Below, in pieces: positions 40,489-49,151 of a DNA stretch of 56,955 nucleotides. A program made the position numbers and the translations under genes. Below the pieces are notes generated by a model that saw only the letters and a list, made by a program, of their open reading frames with translations, was not told the origin of the DNA and searched no databases. The stretch is from positions 1 to 56,955 of the forward strand of contig CANLIE010000020.1 in NCBI GenBank assembly GCA_947491225.1, given 5' to 3'. This DNA is from an uncultured Cellulophaga sp. (GTDB lineage: Bacteria > Bacteroidota > Bacteroidia > Flavobacteriales > Flavobacteriaceae). Position 1 is the stretch's first letter, and every line of letters starts with the position of its first letter.

Positions 40489-40941
40489 ATGGATAGTATA
40501 GATAAGAAAATTTTAATGCTTTTGCAGAAAAATGCAAAACAGAATACAAAAGAAATAGCAGATAAAGTTGGGTTAACGGTATCACCAACCTTTGAACGGA
40601 TTAAAAAACTAGAACAACAAAATTACATACGGGGTTATGTGGCATTACTTAATGCAGCGAAATTAGAAAAGGCAATAATTGTATATTGCCAAATATCCTT
40701 AGCCGTACATTCTAGGGAATTAATTGATAATTTTAGAAAAGAAATTACTGACTTACCAGAGGTAATGGGATGTCATCATGTGTCTGGTAATTATGATTTT
40801 TTATTAAAAGTTGGTATTGGTGATATGAATCTATATCAACAGTTTGTTGTGGAAAAACTATCTGTAATTGATGGAATATCAAAAGTAGAAAGTTCTTTTG
40901 TTCTTGAAGAAATAAAGAATGATACTAGTTATGTTCTTTAG
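40489..40941 (+). CDS. Lrp/AsnC family transcriptional regulator
   Basis: 150 residues. N-terminal helix-turn-helix (MDSIDKKILMLLQKNAKQNTKEIADKVGLTVSPTFERIKKLEQ, residues 1-45) and C-terminal RAM/ACT effector domain (VYCQISLAVHS... VMGCHHVSGNYDFLLKVGI). It runs divergently from hdc across 156 nt, the arrangement in which Lrp-type factors commonly control their neighbour in response to an amino acid. Regulation of hdc by histidine or another amino acid is inference. Confidence 0.93.
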   Translation: MDSIDKKILMLLQKNAKQNTKEIADKVGLTVSPTFERIKKLEQQNYIRGYVALLNAAKLEKAIIVYCQISLAVHSRELIDNFRKEITDLPEVMGCHHVSGNYDFLLKVGIGDMNLYQQFVVEKLSVIDGISKVESSFVLEEIKNDTSYVL

Positions 40942-40953
40942 TATTAAGGTTTT

Positions 40954-42303
40954 TTATAAAAATAGTTTAGCGATGGAAAAATAAATAAGTATTCCAAAAA
41001 TGTCATTGCTGGTTGTAATAAAAGGACCTGTGGCAATGGCAGGGTCTATGCCTCGTTTGTGCAAAAATAAAGGTACAAATGTTCCTATTAAACCAGCAAC
41101 TATGATAACTGCTACTAAAGAAACAGAAATGGCCAGTGCTATATTTATCTTACCTTCGTAAAACCAAACAAACAAGAATAAGAAGATTGCTAGAATAACT
41201 CCATTTAGAGCAGCCAAAAGCATTTCTTTTACAAGTCGGTTGCTTATGCTTCCTTTTAAGTCATCATTAGCGAGACCTTGTACAATAATGGCGCTAGACT
41301 GTACACCTACATTACCTGCCATTGCAGCAATTAAAGGAGTGAAAAAGAAAATTACAAATTCTTCTTTTTTAAATGCATCTTCAAAACCACCCATAATTAA
41401 GAAAGCACCTATACCACCAATTAATCCTAAAATTAGCCATGGTAAGCGGGCTTTGGTAAGATCTAGGATACTATCATCTGCCTCTACATCTTGTGAGATA
41501 CCAGCAGCCATTTGGTAATCTTTTTCTGCTTCTTCCCGTATTACATCTACAATGTCGTCAATAGTAATTCTACCAACTAACCTGCCTATTTCATCTATTA
41601 CGGGTATTGCTTCCAAATCATACTTGGACATAATTTTAGCAATTTCTTCAGGTTTTTCGTTTACGGAAACTGAATCAACCTTTGGAATATAAATTTCTTT
41701 TATATGTGTTTTTGTTGAGGTGGTAAGCAAATCTTTTAAAGATAACCTTCCTTTTAACTTTTCTTCATCATCAACTACATAAATAGAATGTACTCTGGTT
41801 ACGTTTTCTGCTTGTGCACGCATTTCTTTAACGCAAGTAAGTACATTCCAATTTTCATTAACTTTTACCAATTCTTTAGCCATTAAACCACCAGCAGAGT
41901 TCTCATCATAGCGTAAAAGATCAACAATGTCTTTAGCATGTTCTCTATCTTCTAATTCAGATATTACCTCTTCAACAATTTCTTGTGGCAATTCTGCTAT
42001 AATATCTGCAGCATCATCCGTATCTAACTCATCTAATTCTTCTGCAATTTCTTTTGTGGAAAGATTACTTAAAATAGACTCTCTAACGTCTTCGTCTAGT
42101 TCTGTTAATATATCAGATGTTTTGTCGCTATCTAGTAACTTTATAAGGTATGTGGCATTCTCTGTGTGTAGTTCATTTACAATTTCAGCAACATCAGCAT
42201 AATGAATTTCGTTCAATAGTAACTGTAAGTCAGTATCTTTTTGATTTTCTATTAGTGCTTCTATATGTTCTAAGAACTCGTCTGTTAGTTTAAACGGTGT
42301 CAT
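40954..42303 (-). CDS. mgtE: Magnesium transporter MgtE
   Basis: 449 residues. The N-terminal acidic helical domain (about 20-130), two CBS domains (about 135-255; [47 protein letters not shown]) and five C-terminal membrane helices with [23 protein letters not shown] form the MgtE plan. It is a Mg2+ channel in the inner membrane gated by cytoplasmic magnesium. It overlaps rsmA by 14 nt. Confidence 0.96.
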   Translation of the reverse strand: MTPFKLTDEFLEHIEALIENQKDTDLQLLLNEIHYADVAEIVNELHTENATYLIKLLDSDKTSDILTELDEDVRESILSNLSTKEIAEELDELDTDDAADIIAELPQEIVEEVISELEDREHAKDIVDLLRYDENSAGGLMAKELVKVNENWNVLTCVKEMRAQAENVTRVHSIYVVDDEEKLKGRLSLKDLLTTSTKTHIKEIYIPKVDSVSVNEKPEEIAKIMSKYDLEAIPVIDEIGRLVGRITIDDIVDVIREEAEKDYQMAAGISQDVEADDSILDLTKARLPWLILGLIGGIGAFLIMGGFEDAFKKEEFVIFFFTPLIAAMAGNVGVQSSAIIVQGLANDDLKGSISNRLVKEMLLAALNGVILAIFLFLFVWFYEGKINIALAISVSLVAVIIVAGLIGTFVPLFLHKRGIDPAIATGPFITTSNDIFGILIYFSIAKLFL

Positions 42304-43150
42304 TGGCTATCATTTTTGCAAGTGCTACAAAATCTGCAACTGCTAATTGTTCTGGGCGTTTGTCAAAGATAGTATCTTCTTTTAAATTATTGGAAAGCTC
42401 AAATGTTTTTAAACTATTTCTTATTGTTTTCCTACGTTGATTAAATACTGCTTTTACAACTCTACGCAATAGTTTTTCATCTACACCTAATTCTAAACTT
42501 TCTTTTCTGGTTAACCGTAATACTCCAGAATCTACTTTTGGAGGTGGATTAAAAACAGTAGGAGGTACTGTGAATAGGTATTCTGCCTCATAAAAAGCTT
42601 GAGTTAAAACTGATAAAATACCGTATGTTTTACTGCCTTCTTTGGCACAGATTCTTTGCGCAACTTCTTTTTGAAACATACCTGTGAATTCAGGTATTTG
42701 CTCCTTGTTTTCCAGCATTTTAAATACTATTTGGGTAGAGATATTATATGGAAAATTACCTGTTATAGCGTATTGTTCTCCGCTAAAAAAAGTGTCAAGA
42801 TCTTGTGTTAAAAAATCAGCTTCCACTACTTTAAAACTTCCTTTGCGTTGTAATAGAGTAGGGTTTTCCAATAAGAAGTTTTGGTTTAAATATGCAATGG
42901 ATTCTTTATCTAAATCCATTGCTACCAAGTCTACATTGTTTTTTAGTATGTATTTTGTTAATACTCCGGTTCCTGGACCAATTTCTAGGATATTTTTATA
43001 GTTTTTAAGTGTTAGCGTTTCTGCTATTTGTTGCGCAATAGCTTCATCTGTTAAAAAGTGCTGACCTAAGTGTTTTTTTGCTTTAACAGGACTTTCTTCT
43101 CTTCTTTCAGCTTTGTTTTGCTTAAAGATTTGCTTTTTCTTTTTGGACAT
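42290..43150 (-). CDS. rsmA: 16S rRNA (adenine1518/1519-N6)-dimethyltransferase
   Basis: 286 residues. Dimethylates two adjacent adenines near the 3' end of 16S rRNA during ribosome assembly. SAM motif [16 protein letters not shown], and catalytic [16 protein letters not shown] (NFPY motif, a variant of NLPY). QHFLTD at the N-terminus is typical. A 24-residue lysine-rich extension precedes the conserved [12 protein letters not shown], so the true start may be further in. Its end overlaps mgtE. Confidence 0.95.
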   Translation of the reverse strand: MSKKKKQIFKQNKAERREESPVKAKKHLGQHFLTDEAIAQQIAETLTLKNYKNILEIGPGTGVLTKYILKNNVDLVAMDLDKESIAYLNQNFLLENPTLLQRKGSFKVVEADFLTQDLDTFFSGEQYAITGNFPYNISTQIVFKMLENKEQIPEFTGMFQKEVAQRICAKEGSKTYGILSVLTQAFYEAEYLFTVPPTVFNPPPKVDSGVLRLTRKESLELGVDEKLLRRVVKAVFNQRRKTIRNSLKTFELSNNLKEDTIFDKRPEQLAVADFVALAKMIANDTV

Positions 43151-43198
43151 TTGCGGAAACTATTAGAATTAAAAAACTGGACAGTTAACAATGATTGC

Positions 43199-43534
43199 CT
43201 ATTTTTTGTTTGTTGGTGTTAGTATGGCTTCCCCTATTATTTCTAGTTCTGTCCTAAACGTCACAAATTTCCCCGCAAAGAGTTTGTTCGCTTCTTGGCG
43301 TAATCTGTCAGCATCTTCAGTATAATATACCTCTAAAGTCTCTTTGTTTGGTGTTTCATATTGTACGGAATAGGTAACTCCGCCCATTTCTTCTTCTATA
43401 AGAACTTTACACATCTTTGCCTTTGTAAACTTCCCTGTCGCTAACATATCTGGAATATGGGTTTCTTTCATCCAAACCAACCATTTATCGTGTACAGCTT
43501 CTTCTACATTAATGGTAACGTTATATATGTACAT
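43199..43534 (-). CDS. DUF4286 family protein
   Basis: 111 residues, cytoplasmic. The N-terminus MYIYNVTINVEEAVHDKWLVWMKETHIPDMLATG and the later YSVQYETPNKETLEVYYTEDADRLRQEA are the core of DUF4286, a ferredoxin-like fold of unknown function often encoded beside rsmA or serS-linked genes in Bacteroidetes. It lies 48 nt upstream of rsmA on the same strand. Confidence 0.85.
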   Translation of the reverse strand: MYIYNVTINVEEAVHDKWLVWMKETHIPDMLATGKFTKAKMCKVLIEEEMGGVTYSVQYETPNKETLEVYYTEDADRLRQEANKLFAGKFVTFRTELEIIGEAILTPTNKK

Positions 43535-43610
43535 AGTGTTTTTTTAAATTTGGGTCTATTGTTTAAAATGCAAAAATAGGTAATACCATTTGCTATTACG
43601 ATAAATTAGA

Positions 43611-45470
43611 TTAGTTTATAGTATCTCCTCTAAGTTTCCTAAATTCTTTTCTTGCTAATGGAAAATAATAACTGTCTTGATAGCTGTATATTATTCGTTC
43701 ATAATGATATTTTGCCTTTTCAGGATTAAGCAATTCACTATTGTATAAGTTTCCTAATGCATAATGAGCATTGTCTGCTAAAATTCCATCACCATAAAAC
43801 TCAACTATTTTTTGGTAGTTAAGTTCTGCTTCTTCATATCTTTTTTGTTTTTCTAAGAGTTCGCCTTGTTTTAAAAGTGCTTCATCTTCAATCTTTTCTC
43901 CTTTGTGGTTTTTTAAAATATCACCTAAGGCAGTAATTGCTTCTGTATTTTTGTTTTGATATGCCAACAAATCTGCAATAGCATATTTTTTTAAGGCTGT
44001 TTGAGTAGAATCTTGTAATGAATTGTCAGAAATTAATAAACTTAGTTGCATTGCATCGTTGGCAATGAGTTGTGATGTGGAGCTACGTAATACTTTTAAT
44101 TGACTTAAAGCCCAATTAAAATCCCCTTTATAAAAACTAACTTGAGCTACTTTGTATCGTGCGTTTTGCCCTAAGACATCATTTTTTAAGTCTTTCTGAA
44201 TTTGAGAAAAATAGATTAAGGCTTCATTAAATTTTTTATCATAAACCAAAATATCTCCCAATGCCATTTTTACATAAGCTTTACCATATTTGTTGAGGGG
44301 GAGATTTAGGCTCTTTTTTAGGATATCTATGGCTGGTTTTGGAGTTTCTTTTTTAAAGGTTAAAAAGTTTGCATAGGCTATTTGTAATTGTAAGCTATTA
44401 GTTTGGTAGCCGTATGTTTCTAATAACGCTTCGTAAGATTTCTGAACCTCATCTAGTTTTTTATTATTTGATAGTTCTAAATCAATATCTAAAATTTGTA
44501 ATTGAGCATCTAAATTAACGCTACTAACTACACTATTTTGTGCAATGTAACTAAAGATGTCTTTTGCAGTTTCTTTTTCTCCTTCTTCTAGCGCCAATTT
44601 TCCTAACACTTGTAATCTGTTTGGGTTGGTATCTTCAGATCTTTTGTATATGGCTTTTTCTTGGTTAAAAGCACTATTGAACTGTTTTTGTTGCATAAAC
44701 AACCAGCTAAGCAATTCATTCCAAACCAAATTGGGGTTGTTTTGGGCTTCCTTTAATAATATTCTTTTAAGTTTTATATTATTTTTTGCCTGCGCATCTG
44801 ATGAAATAAAATCATCTAGGCTACGTATTACAGTTGGTAGTTTTTTGTTGTCTTTGGTCACAAGCCTTATATAACTGGTAAACATTTTTTCTATATCACC
44901 TTGTTCTCCATATATGCGCGCTAGTTGAAAATTAAAATCTAATTGGGGATTTAATTCCATTGCTCTTGTATATGTTTTTGAGGCATATTTTAATAATGAG
45001 TGTTCTTGAAATCGGTGTCCTATTCCATATGCGTTGTTTGGGTTTTTTTCTACGTAACTATAGGCTAAATCATAATTTTTGGTTGCTTCAGACTCTTTAT
45101 CTTGCAAAGTATAATTATGTCCTAACTCAATATAATAAACAGGGTGGGAGTTGGGTTCTTCTAGTTTTTTTATAATTATTTTTTCAGCATCGTCATAGCG
45201 TTCCAATTGTTGGTAACATCTAATAAGGGAGGTATGATAGTCTGTTCGTCTGGGGTTTTCTTGTACTAGTTTTTCATAGAAAACAACAGCCTTATCAAAA
45301 TCACCATCATCAAAATACTGTTTTGCTAAAAAACTATTTTGTGCAATGAGACACTGTCCAAAACAAAAGATTAATATAAATACAACTACTTTCAAAAGAG
45401 TTTTCTTTTTTGTAAAGATACCAAGAATATGTGTAGTTGTATTTAAATGGACTCTAATCAATCTTATCAA
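43611..45470 (-). CDS. Secreted tetratricopeptide-repeat protein
   Basis: 619 residues. An N-terminal segment before a signal-like hydrophobic stretch (LLKVVVFILIFCFGQCLIAQN, about 26-46) is followed by TPR repeats over most of the length: AKQYFDDGDFDKAVVFYEKL, ALIYFSQIQKDLKN, AELNYQKIVEFYGDGILADNAHYALGNLY. It probably acts in the periplasm or at the outer membrane in protein complexes. Its start overlaps the end of serS by 17 nt. The first 25 residues may not be real; no other ATG precedes the signal. Confidence 0.85.
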   Translation of the reverse strand: MIRLIRVHLNTTTHILGIFTKKKTLLKVVVFILIFCFGQCLIAQNSFLAKQYFDDGDFDKAVVFYEKLVQENPRRTDYHTSLIRCYQQLERYDDAEKIIIKKLEEPNSHPVYYIELGHNYTLQDKESEATKNYDLAYSYVEKNPNNAYGIGHRFQEHSLLKYASKTYTRAMELNPQLDFNFQLARIYGEQGDIEKMFTSYIRLVTKDNKKLPTVIRSLDDFISSDAQAKNNIKLKRILLKEAQNNPNLVWNELLSWLFMQQKQFNSAFNQEKAIYKRSEDTNPNRLQVLGKLALEEGEKETAKDIFSYIAQNSVVSSVNLDAQLQILDIDLELSNNKKLDEVQKSYEALLETYGYQTNSLQLQIAYANFLTFKKETPKPAIDILKKSLNLPLNKYGKAYVKMALGDILVYDKKFNEALIYFSQIQKDLKNDVLGQNARYKVAQVSFYKGDFNWALSQLKVLRSSTSQLIANDAMQLSLLISDNSLQDSTQTALKKYAIADLLAYQNKNTEAITALGDILKNHKGEKIEDEALLKQGELLEKQKRYEEAELNYQKIVEFYGDGILADNAHYALGNLYNSELLNPEKAKYHYERIIYSYQDSYYFPLARKEFRKLRGDTIN

Positions 45471-46725
45471 ACCCGCAATATGGAACTAATACTTTGGGTA
45501 TTATAATACCATCTTTTGTTTGGTAGTTTTCTAAAATACCAGCCAAGACACGTGGCAATGCTAATGAGCTACCATTTAAGGTATGTGCAAATTGACTTTT
45601 ACCGTTTTCATCTTTATAACGTAATTTTAGTCTATTAGCTTGGTAAGCTTCAAAATTAGAAGCAGAGCTAATTTCTAACCAACGGTCTTGTGCTGTTGAA
45701 AACACTTCAAAATCAAATGTAAGTGCGGCCGTAAAACCAAGATCGCCACCACAAAGACGCAAAATACGGTATGGTAATTTAAGTTCTCTTAAAATATCTT
45801 TTATATGTTCTACCATCCCATCCAAAGCTGCATATGAATTGTTTGGATGTTCTACGCGTACAATTTCTACTTTGTCAAATTGATGCAATCTATTTAGACC
45901 TCTAACATGGGCACCATAACTACCAGCTTCTCTTCTAAAACAAGGTGTGTAACCCGTATAACATATTGGAAAATCTTTTTCATTTACAATGGTGTCTCTA
46001 AAAATATTGGTAACGGGAACCTCAGCAGTTGGTATTAAGTATAAATCATCTGCGGTGATATGATACATTTGCCCTTCCTTATCTGGTAATTGTCCTGTTC
46101 CGTAGCCAGATGTTTCATTGACCAAGTGTGGTACTTGCATCTCCGTATAACCAGCTTCAGTATTTTTATCTAAAAAATAAGCGATAAGTGCACGTTGTAA
46201 TCTGGCACCTTTTCCTTTGTATACAGGAAAACCAGCACCAGCTATCTTTACACCTAGTTCAAAATCAATAATATCATATTTTTTGGCTAACTCCCAATGC
46301 GGTAAAGCATTTTCTGCTAGCTTAGGAATATCTCCTTCTCTAAAAATTTCTTCATTATCTTCATCTGTGCTTCCTGAAGGCACGCTAATGTGTGGTACAT
46401 TAGGTATTTGGTATAATAAAGTTTGTAATTCTTCTGTTACAGTGTTTAATTCGTCTTGAAAGGTTTTTGCTTCTTCTTTTAAAGAACCCGTGCGGGCTTT
46501 TAAATCATTTGCTTCTTGTGCTTTTCCAGACTTAAAAAGCATACCAATTTCTTTAGATAATTTGTTGCTTTCTGCAAGTATACCATCTAATTTAGTTTGG
46601 ACATCCCTACGTTTTTCATCTAAAGAAAGAACGTTGTTCAACAAAGAAGTTGCATCTATATTTCGCTTTTTTAGGGCTATTATAATATCATCTTTTTGTT
46701 CACGAATAGTTTGAAGCTGTAGCAT
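45454..46725 (-). CDS. serS: Seryl-tRNA synthetase
   Basis: 423 residues. N-terminal antiparallel coiled-coil arm that grips tRNA-Ser (about 30-110), then a class II catalytic core: motif 2 in PCFRREAGSYGAHVRGLNRLHQF and motif 3 in SLALPRVLAGILENYQ. Charges serine onto tRNA. A TAnnTTTG element lies 18 nt upstream. It overlaps the TPR gene. Confidence 0.97.
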   Translation of the reverse strand: MLQLQTIREQKDDIIIALKKRNIDATSLLNNVLSLDEKRRDVQTKLDGILAESNKLSKEIGMLFKSGKAQEANDLKARTGSLKEEAKTFQDELNTVTEELQTLLYQIPNVPHISVPSGSTDEDNEEIFREGDIPKLAENALPHWELAKKYDIIDFELGVKIAGAGFPVYKGKGARLQRALIAYFLDKNTEAGYTEMQVPHLVNETSGYGTGQLPDKEGQMYHITADDLYLIPTAEVPVTNIFRDTIVNEKDFPICYTGYTPCFRREAGSYGAHVRGLNRLHQFDKVEIVRVEHPNNSYAALDGMVEHIKDILRELKLPYRILRLCGGDLGFTAALTFDFEVFSTAQDRWLEISSASNFEAYQANRLKLRYKDENGKSQFAHTLNGSSLALPRVLAGILENYQTKDGIIIPKVLVPYCGFDKID

Positions 46726-46742
46726 TGTTTTTTATTTAATAG

Positions 46743-46750
46743 CAAATTTA
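46743..46750 (-). promoter_or_regulatory. Probable -7 element of serS
   Basis: Minus-strand TAAATTTG fits TAnnTTTG and ends 17 nt before the ATG at 46725. Confidence 0.45.
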
Positions 46751-46860
46751 GAATTAAATGTTGAAAGTCAGAAAAATTGAATGTCTAAAGTCTATATCAA
46801 AAGAAAAGATTTTTTTAAGACATTAGAAAATTTAGATTTATATTTTAACCATTACTTTTT

Positions 46861-48177
46861 TTAATGTTTATTATCACTCGGAAGAATCCAATTGTGGTGT
46901 TTAAAATGATACCATTTTTCATTGGCCAAATCCACATTAGGGTCTATAAAAGGTTTTAAGGGCTTACCATTTACACTAACACTAGATTGCACAAAAACAG
47001 AAATGTTTTGGTTATTTTTTAAAGCTTCTTTCTTTAGATATTGTGCAAATTGCCAAATAAAATCTGGATATGCTCCAATTCTTCTATGTTGCTTTTTGGT
47101 AAGGTGTTCGTATAGGTTTACTTGTTTTTCTTCTTTTGTTTCTTTGTTTATAGTCTTAAATGTTATAACACCGTTTCTAGAGCGCAACATCATTCGCCAA
47201 CTAAGTCTATGTCCCTCTTCCGTCCATAAAACATCATCTTTAAAAAAATGATGCCGTATAGGCAATCCAATTTGGAATATGAAATAAATAATCCAACCAG
47301 TTATAATCCAATTTTTTAGATTTGGATTTTTAGGATCAATGTAGGTATGAGCTCTTTTTTTTCTAAAAAATATGTTCCGTAATGTTTTAGGCTCCAAAAA
47401 GAATGTGGTAAAGGCAAGTGCTAAGTATGGAAAAATACCAATTTGAAAAACAATAGAATTAAATAAGTGAAAGAATAGAGCAAAAATAAAAGCAATCTTG
47501 CGGCTGGGTTTCCAAAGTAGGGCTGGTACAATTAAAAGATCAAATAAAATACCAAATACCGCAATTATTTTATGAATCCAAGTCTCTTGTAACAATTTAC
47601 CTATTACATAATAATTGGATTTACCTTGCATTAATACTTTAATAAATCCAAAGTCTAGCCAATCTGCATATAATTTGGCAACGGAAGCATAAGTGTAAAC
47701 TATGATTAGTTGAAGTACAATAATCCATTTAAAATAGGCATACATTGTATTGCTACGTAATGTTGGGTTATGTTTGGCGTCTAGTGAATAATCTGCGTTT
47801 GCTGGAAAAAAACACATTATTCCGGAAATTAGAAGTAATAAGTAATAATGATTGTTGTAAGACGTTTTTTGCATAAGATATACGCCTGCCCACATAATTG
47901 TAAATGCAAACATACTATACCTGTACCTGTAACCAATTGAAATAAGTATGCCCAATGTACCCATAATAAAGAAATAAGCATACATTCCGTTTCCTGTTAA
48001 AACAGTAAGCCATTCAAAACCAATGAAGGAAAAATTAAATTTTGGCTCTATTAAGTTACTTTTAACCCAACCTGTGAGTATAGCTCCATAACATTCTAAA
48101 CTAATAAGGATTCCAAAGAATATTCGGAAAAGAATTAAACCAATATTATCTATTTTTTTAAATAGAAAAGCGTTCAT
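46861..48177 (-). CDS. HTTM (vitamin K-dependent gamma-carboxylase-like) membrane protein
   Basis: 438 residues with several membrane helices in the first 300 (e.g. GLILFRIFFGILISLECYGAI, YYLLLLISGIMCFFPANADYSLD, IIVYTYASVAKLYADWLDFG). A soluble C-terminal domain follows (WTEEGHRLSWRMMLRSRNGVITF). This plan and YTYASVAKLYADW match the HTTM/VKGC family, homologues of animal gamma-glutamyl carboxylase. Whether it carboxylates a protein here is unknown. It overlaps ribF by 4 nt. Confidence 0.85.
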   Translation of the reverse strand: MNAFLFKKIDNIGLILFRIFFGILISLECYGAILTGWVKSNLIEPKFNFSFIGFEWLTVLTGNGMYAYFFIMGTLGILISIGYRYRYSMFAFTIMWAGVYLMQKTSYNNHYYLLLLISGIMCFFPANADYSLDAKHNPTLRSNTMYAYFKWIIVLQLIIVYTYASVAKLYADWLDFGFIKVLMQGKSNYYVIGKLLQETWIHKIIAVFGILFDLLIVPALLWKPSRKIAFIFALFFHLFNSIVFQIGIFPYLALAFTTFFLEPKTLRNIFFRKKRAHTYIDPKNPNLKNWIITGWIIYFIFQIGLPIRHHFFKDDVLWTEEGHRLSWRMMLRSRNGVITFKTINKETKEEKQVNLYEHLTKKQHRRIGAYPDFIWQFAQYLKKEALKNNQNISVFVQSSVSVNGKPLKPFIDPNVDLANEKWYHFKHHNWILPSDNKH

Positions 48178-49103
48178 AATTGATTAATTATTTGTATTGC
48201 TGTTTCTTGGTCTTTTATAAGTTGTTTTTTTAAACTATCCAAGGAATTAAATTTATGTTCGTCCCTTATACGTTCTATAATATCTATTTGTATTTTTTTA
48301 TCATAAAGATCTGCATTAAAATCAAAGAAATGAATTTCTATACTTTTCTCTTTACCATTTACAGTAGGGTTAAATCCAATGTTCATCATTCCAAAAACGG
48401 TCTTATTGTCCAAGATAGATTTTACAACATAAACACCATTTTTTGGAATTAATTTATAATTTTCTTCAATAAAAAGATTGGCGGTTGGGTAGTTAATTTG
48501 CCTTCCAATACCTTTTCCTTTTTTAATTATTCCGGTGAGCATATACTCATATCCTAAGTATTTGTTTGCTTTAGAAACATTCCCTTCTGCTAGTGCTTTT
48601 CTAATTTTTGTTGAACTTACAGAAACATCATCTATTTCTTGGGCAGTAATTTCTTCAACACTAAAATCAAAAGTAATTCCATAGTTTTTAAGATCGTTTA
48701 TATCTGCATTTCGATTTCTGCCAAACCTATGATCATAACCAATGATTATTTTTTTTATGCCTAATTTATTTATTAAAATATCCCTCACAAACTCTACAGC
48801 ACTTAACCTAGAAAATTCTTTTGTAAAGGGATGAACAATAAGGTAATTAAGCCCTAATTCTTCAAGTATTTTTACTTTTTCATCAATTGTGTTTAACAAT
48901 CTAATATCACTATCTTGTTGCAGAACCATTCTAGGATGCGGAAAAAAAGTAAGTAGGGTAGCGTTTATTTCTAGTAGTTTGGCACTATTTGTGAGGCGTT
49001 CAAGTATCTTTTTGTGTCCAATATGTACACCATCAAAAGTACCAATGGTAATAACAGAAGGGTGCGTTTTATCGAATTTGGAAATGCTTTTAATCGTTAT
49101 CAC
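48174..49103 (-). CDS. ribF: Bifunctional riboflavin kinase / FAD synthetase
   Basis: 309 residues. N-terminal FAD synthetase with VITIGTFDGVHIGHKKIL (GTFDGVHxGH) and, later, ITAQEIDDVSVSSTKIRKAL; C-terminal riboflavin kinase with GKGIGRQINYPTANLFIEE and FNPTVNG. Converts riboflavin to FMN and FAD. The predicted start at 49103 is a GTG. It is divergent from the metalloprotease gene, with the two promoters in about 48 nt. Confidence 0.95.
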   Translation of the reverse strand: MITIKSISKFDKTHPSVITIGTFDGVHIGHKKILERLTNSAKLLEINATLLTFFPHPRMVLQQDSDIRLLNTIDEKVKILEELGLNYLIVHPFTKEFSRLSAVEFVRDILINKLGIKKIIIGYDHRFGRNRNADINDLKNYGITFDFSVEEITAQEIDDVSVSSTKIRKALAEGNVSKANKYLGYEYMLTGIIKKGKGIGRQINYPTANLFIEENYKLIPKNGVYVVKSILDNKTVFGMMNIGFNPTVNGKEKSIEIHFFDFNADLYDKKIQIDIIERIRDEHKFNSLDSLKKQLIKDQETAIQIINQL

Positions 49104-49125
49104 GGTACTAAAATAATAAAAAGAC

Positions 49126-49133
49126 TATTTTTG
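49126..49133 (+). promoter_or_regulatory. Probable -7 element of the metalloprotease gene
   Basis: TATTTTTG fits TAnnTTTG, ends 18 nt before the ATG at 49152 and overlaps the longer in-frame ORF from 49014, supporting 49152 as the start. Confidence 0.5.
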
Positions 49134-49151
49134 ATATATAAATCGCTTTGT

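Noticed and set aside
40394-40588. Minus-strand 64-residue ORF
   Set aside because: Overlaps the hdc-lrp promoter gap and the start of the Lrp gene, and has no codon or motif support.
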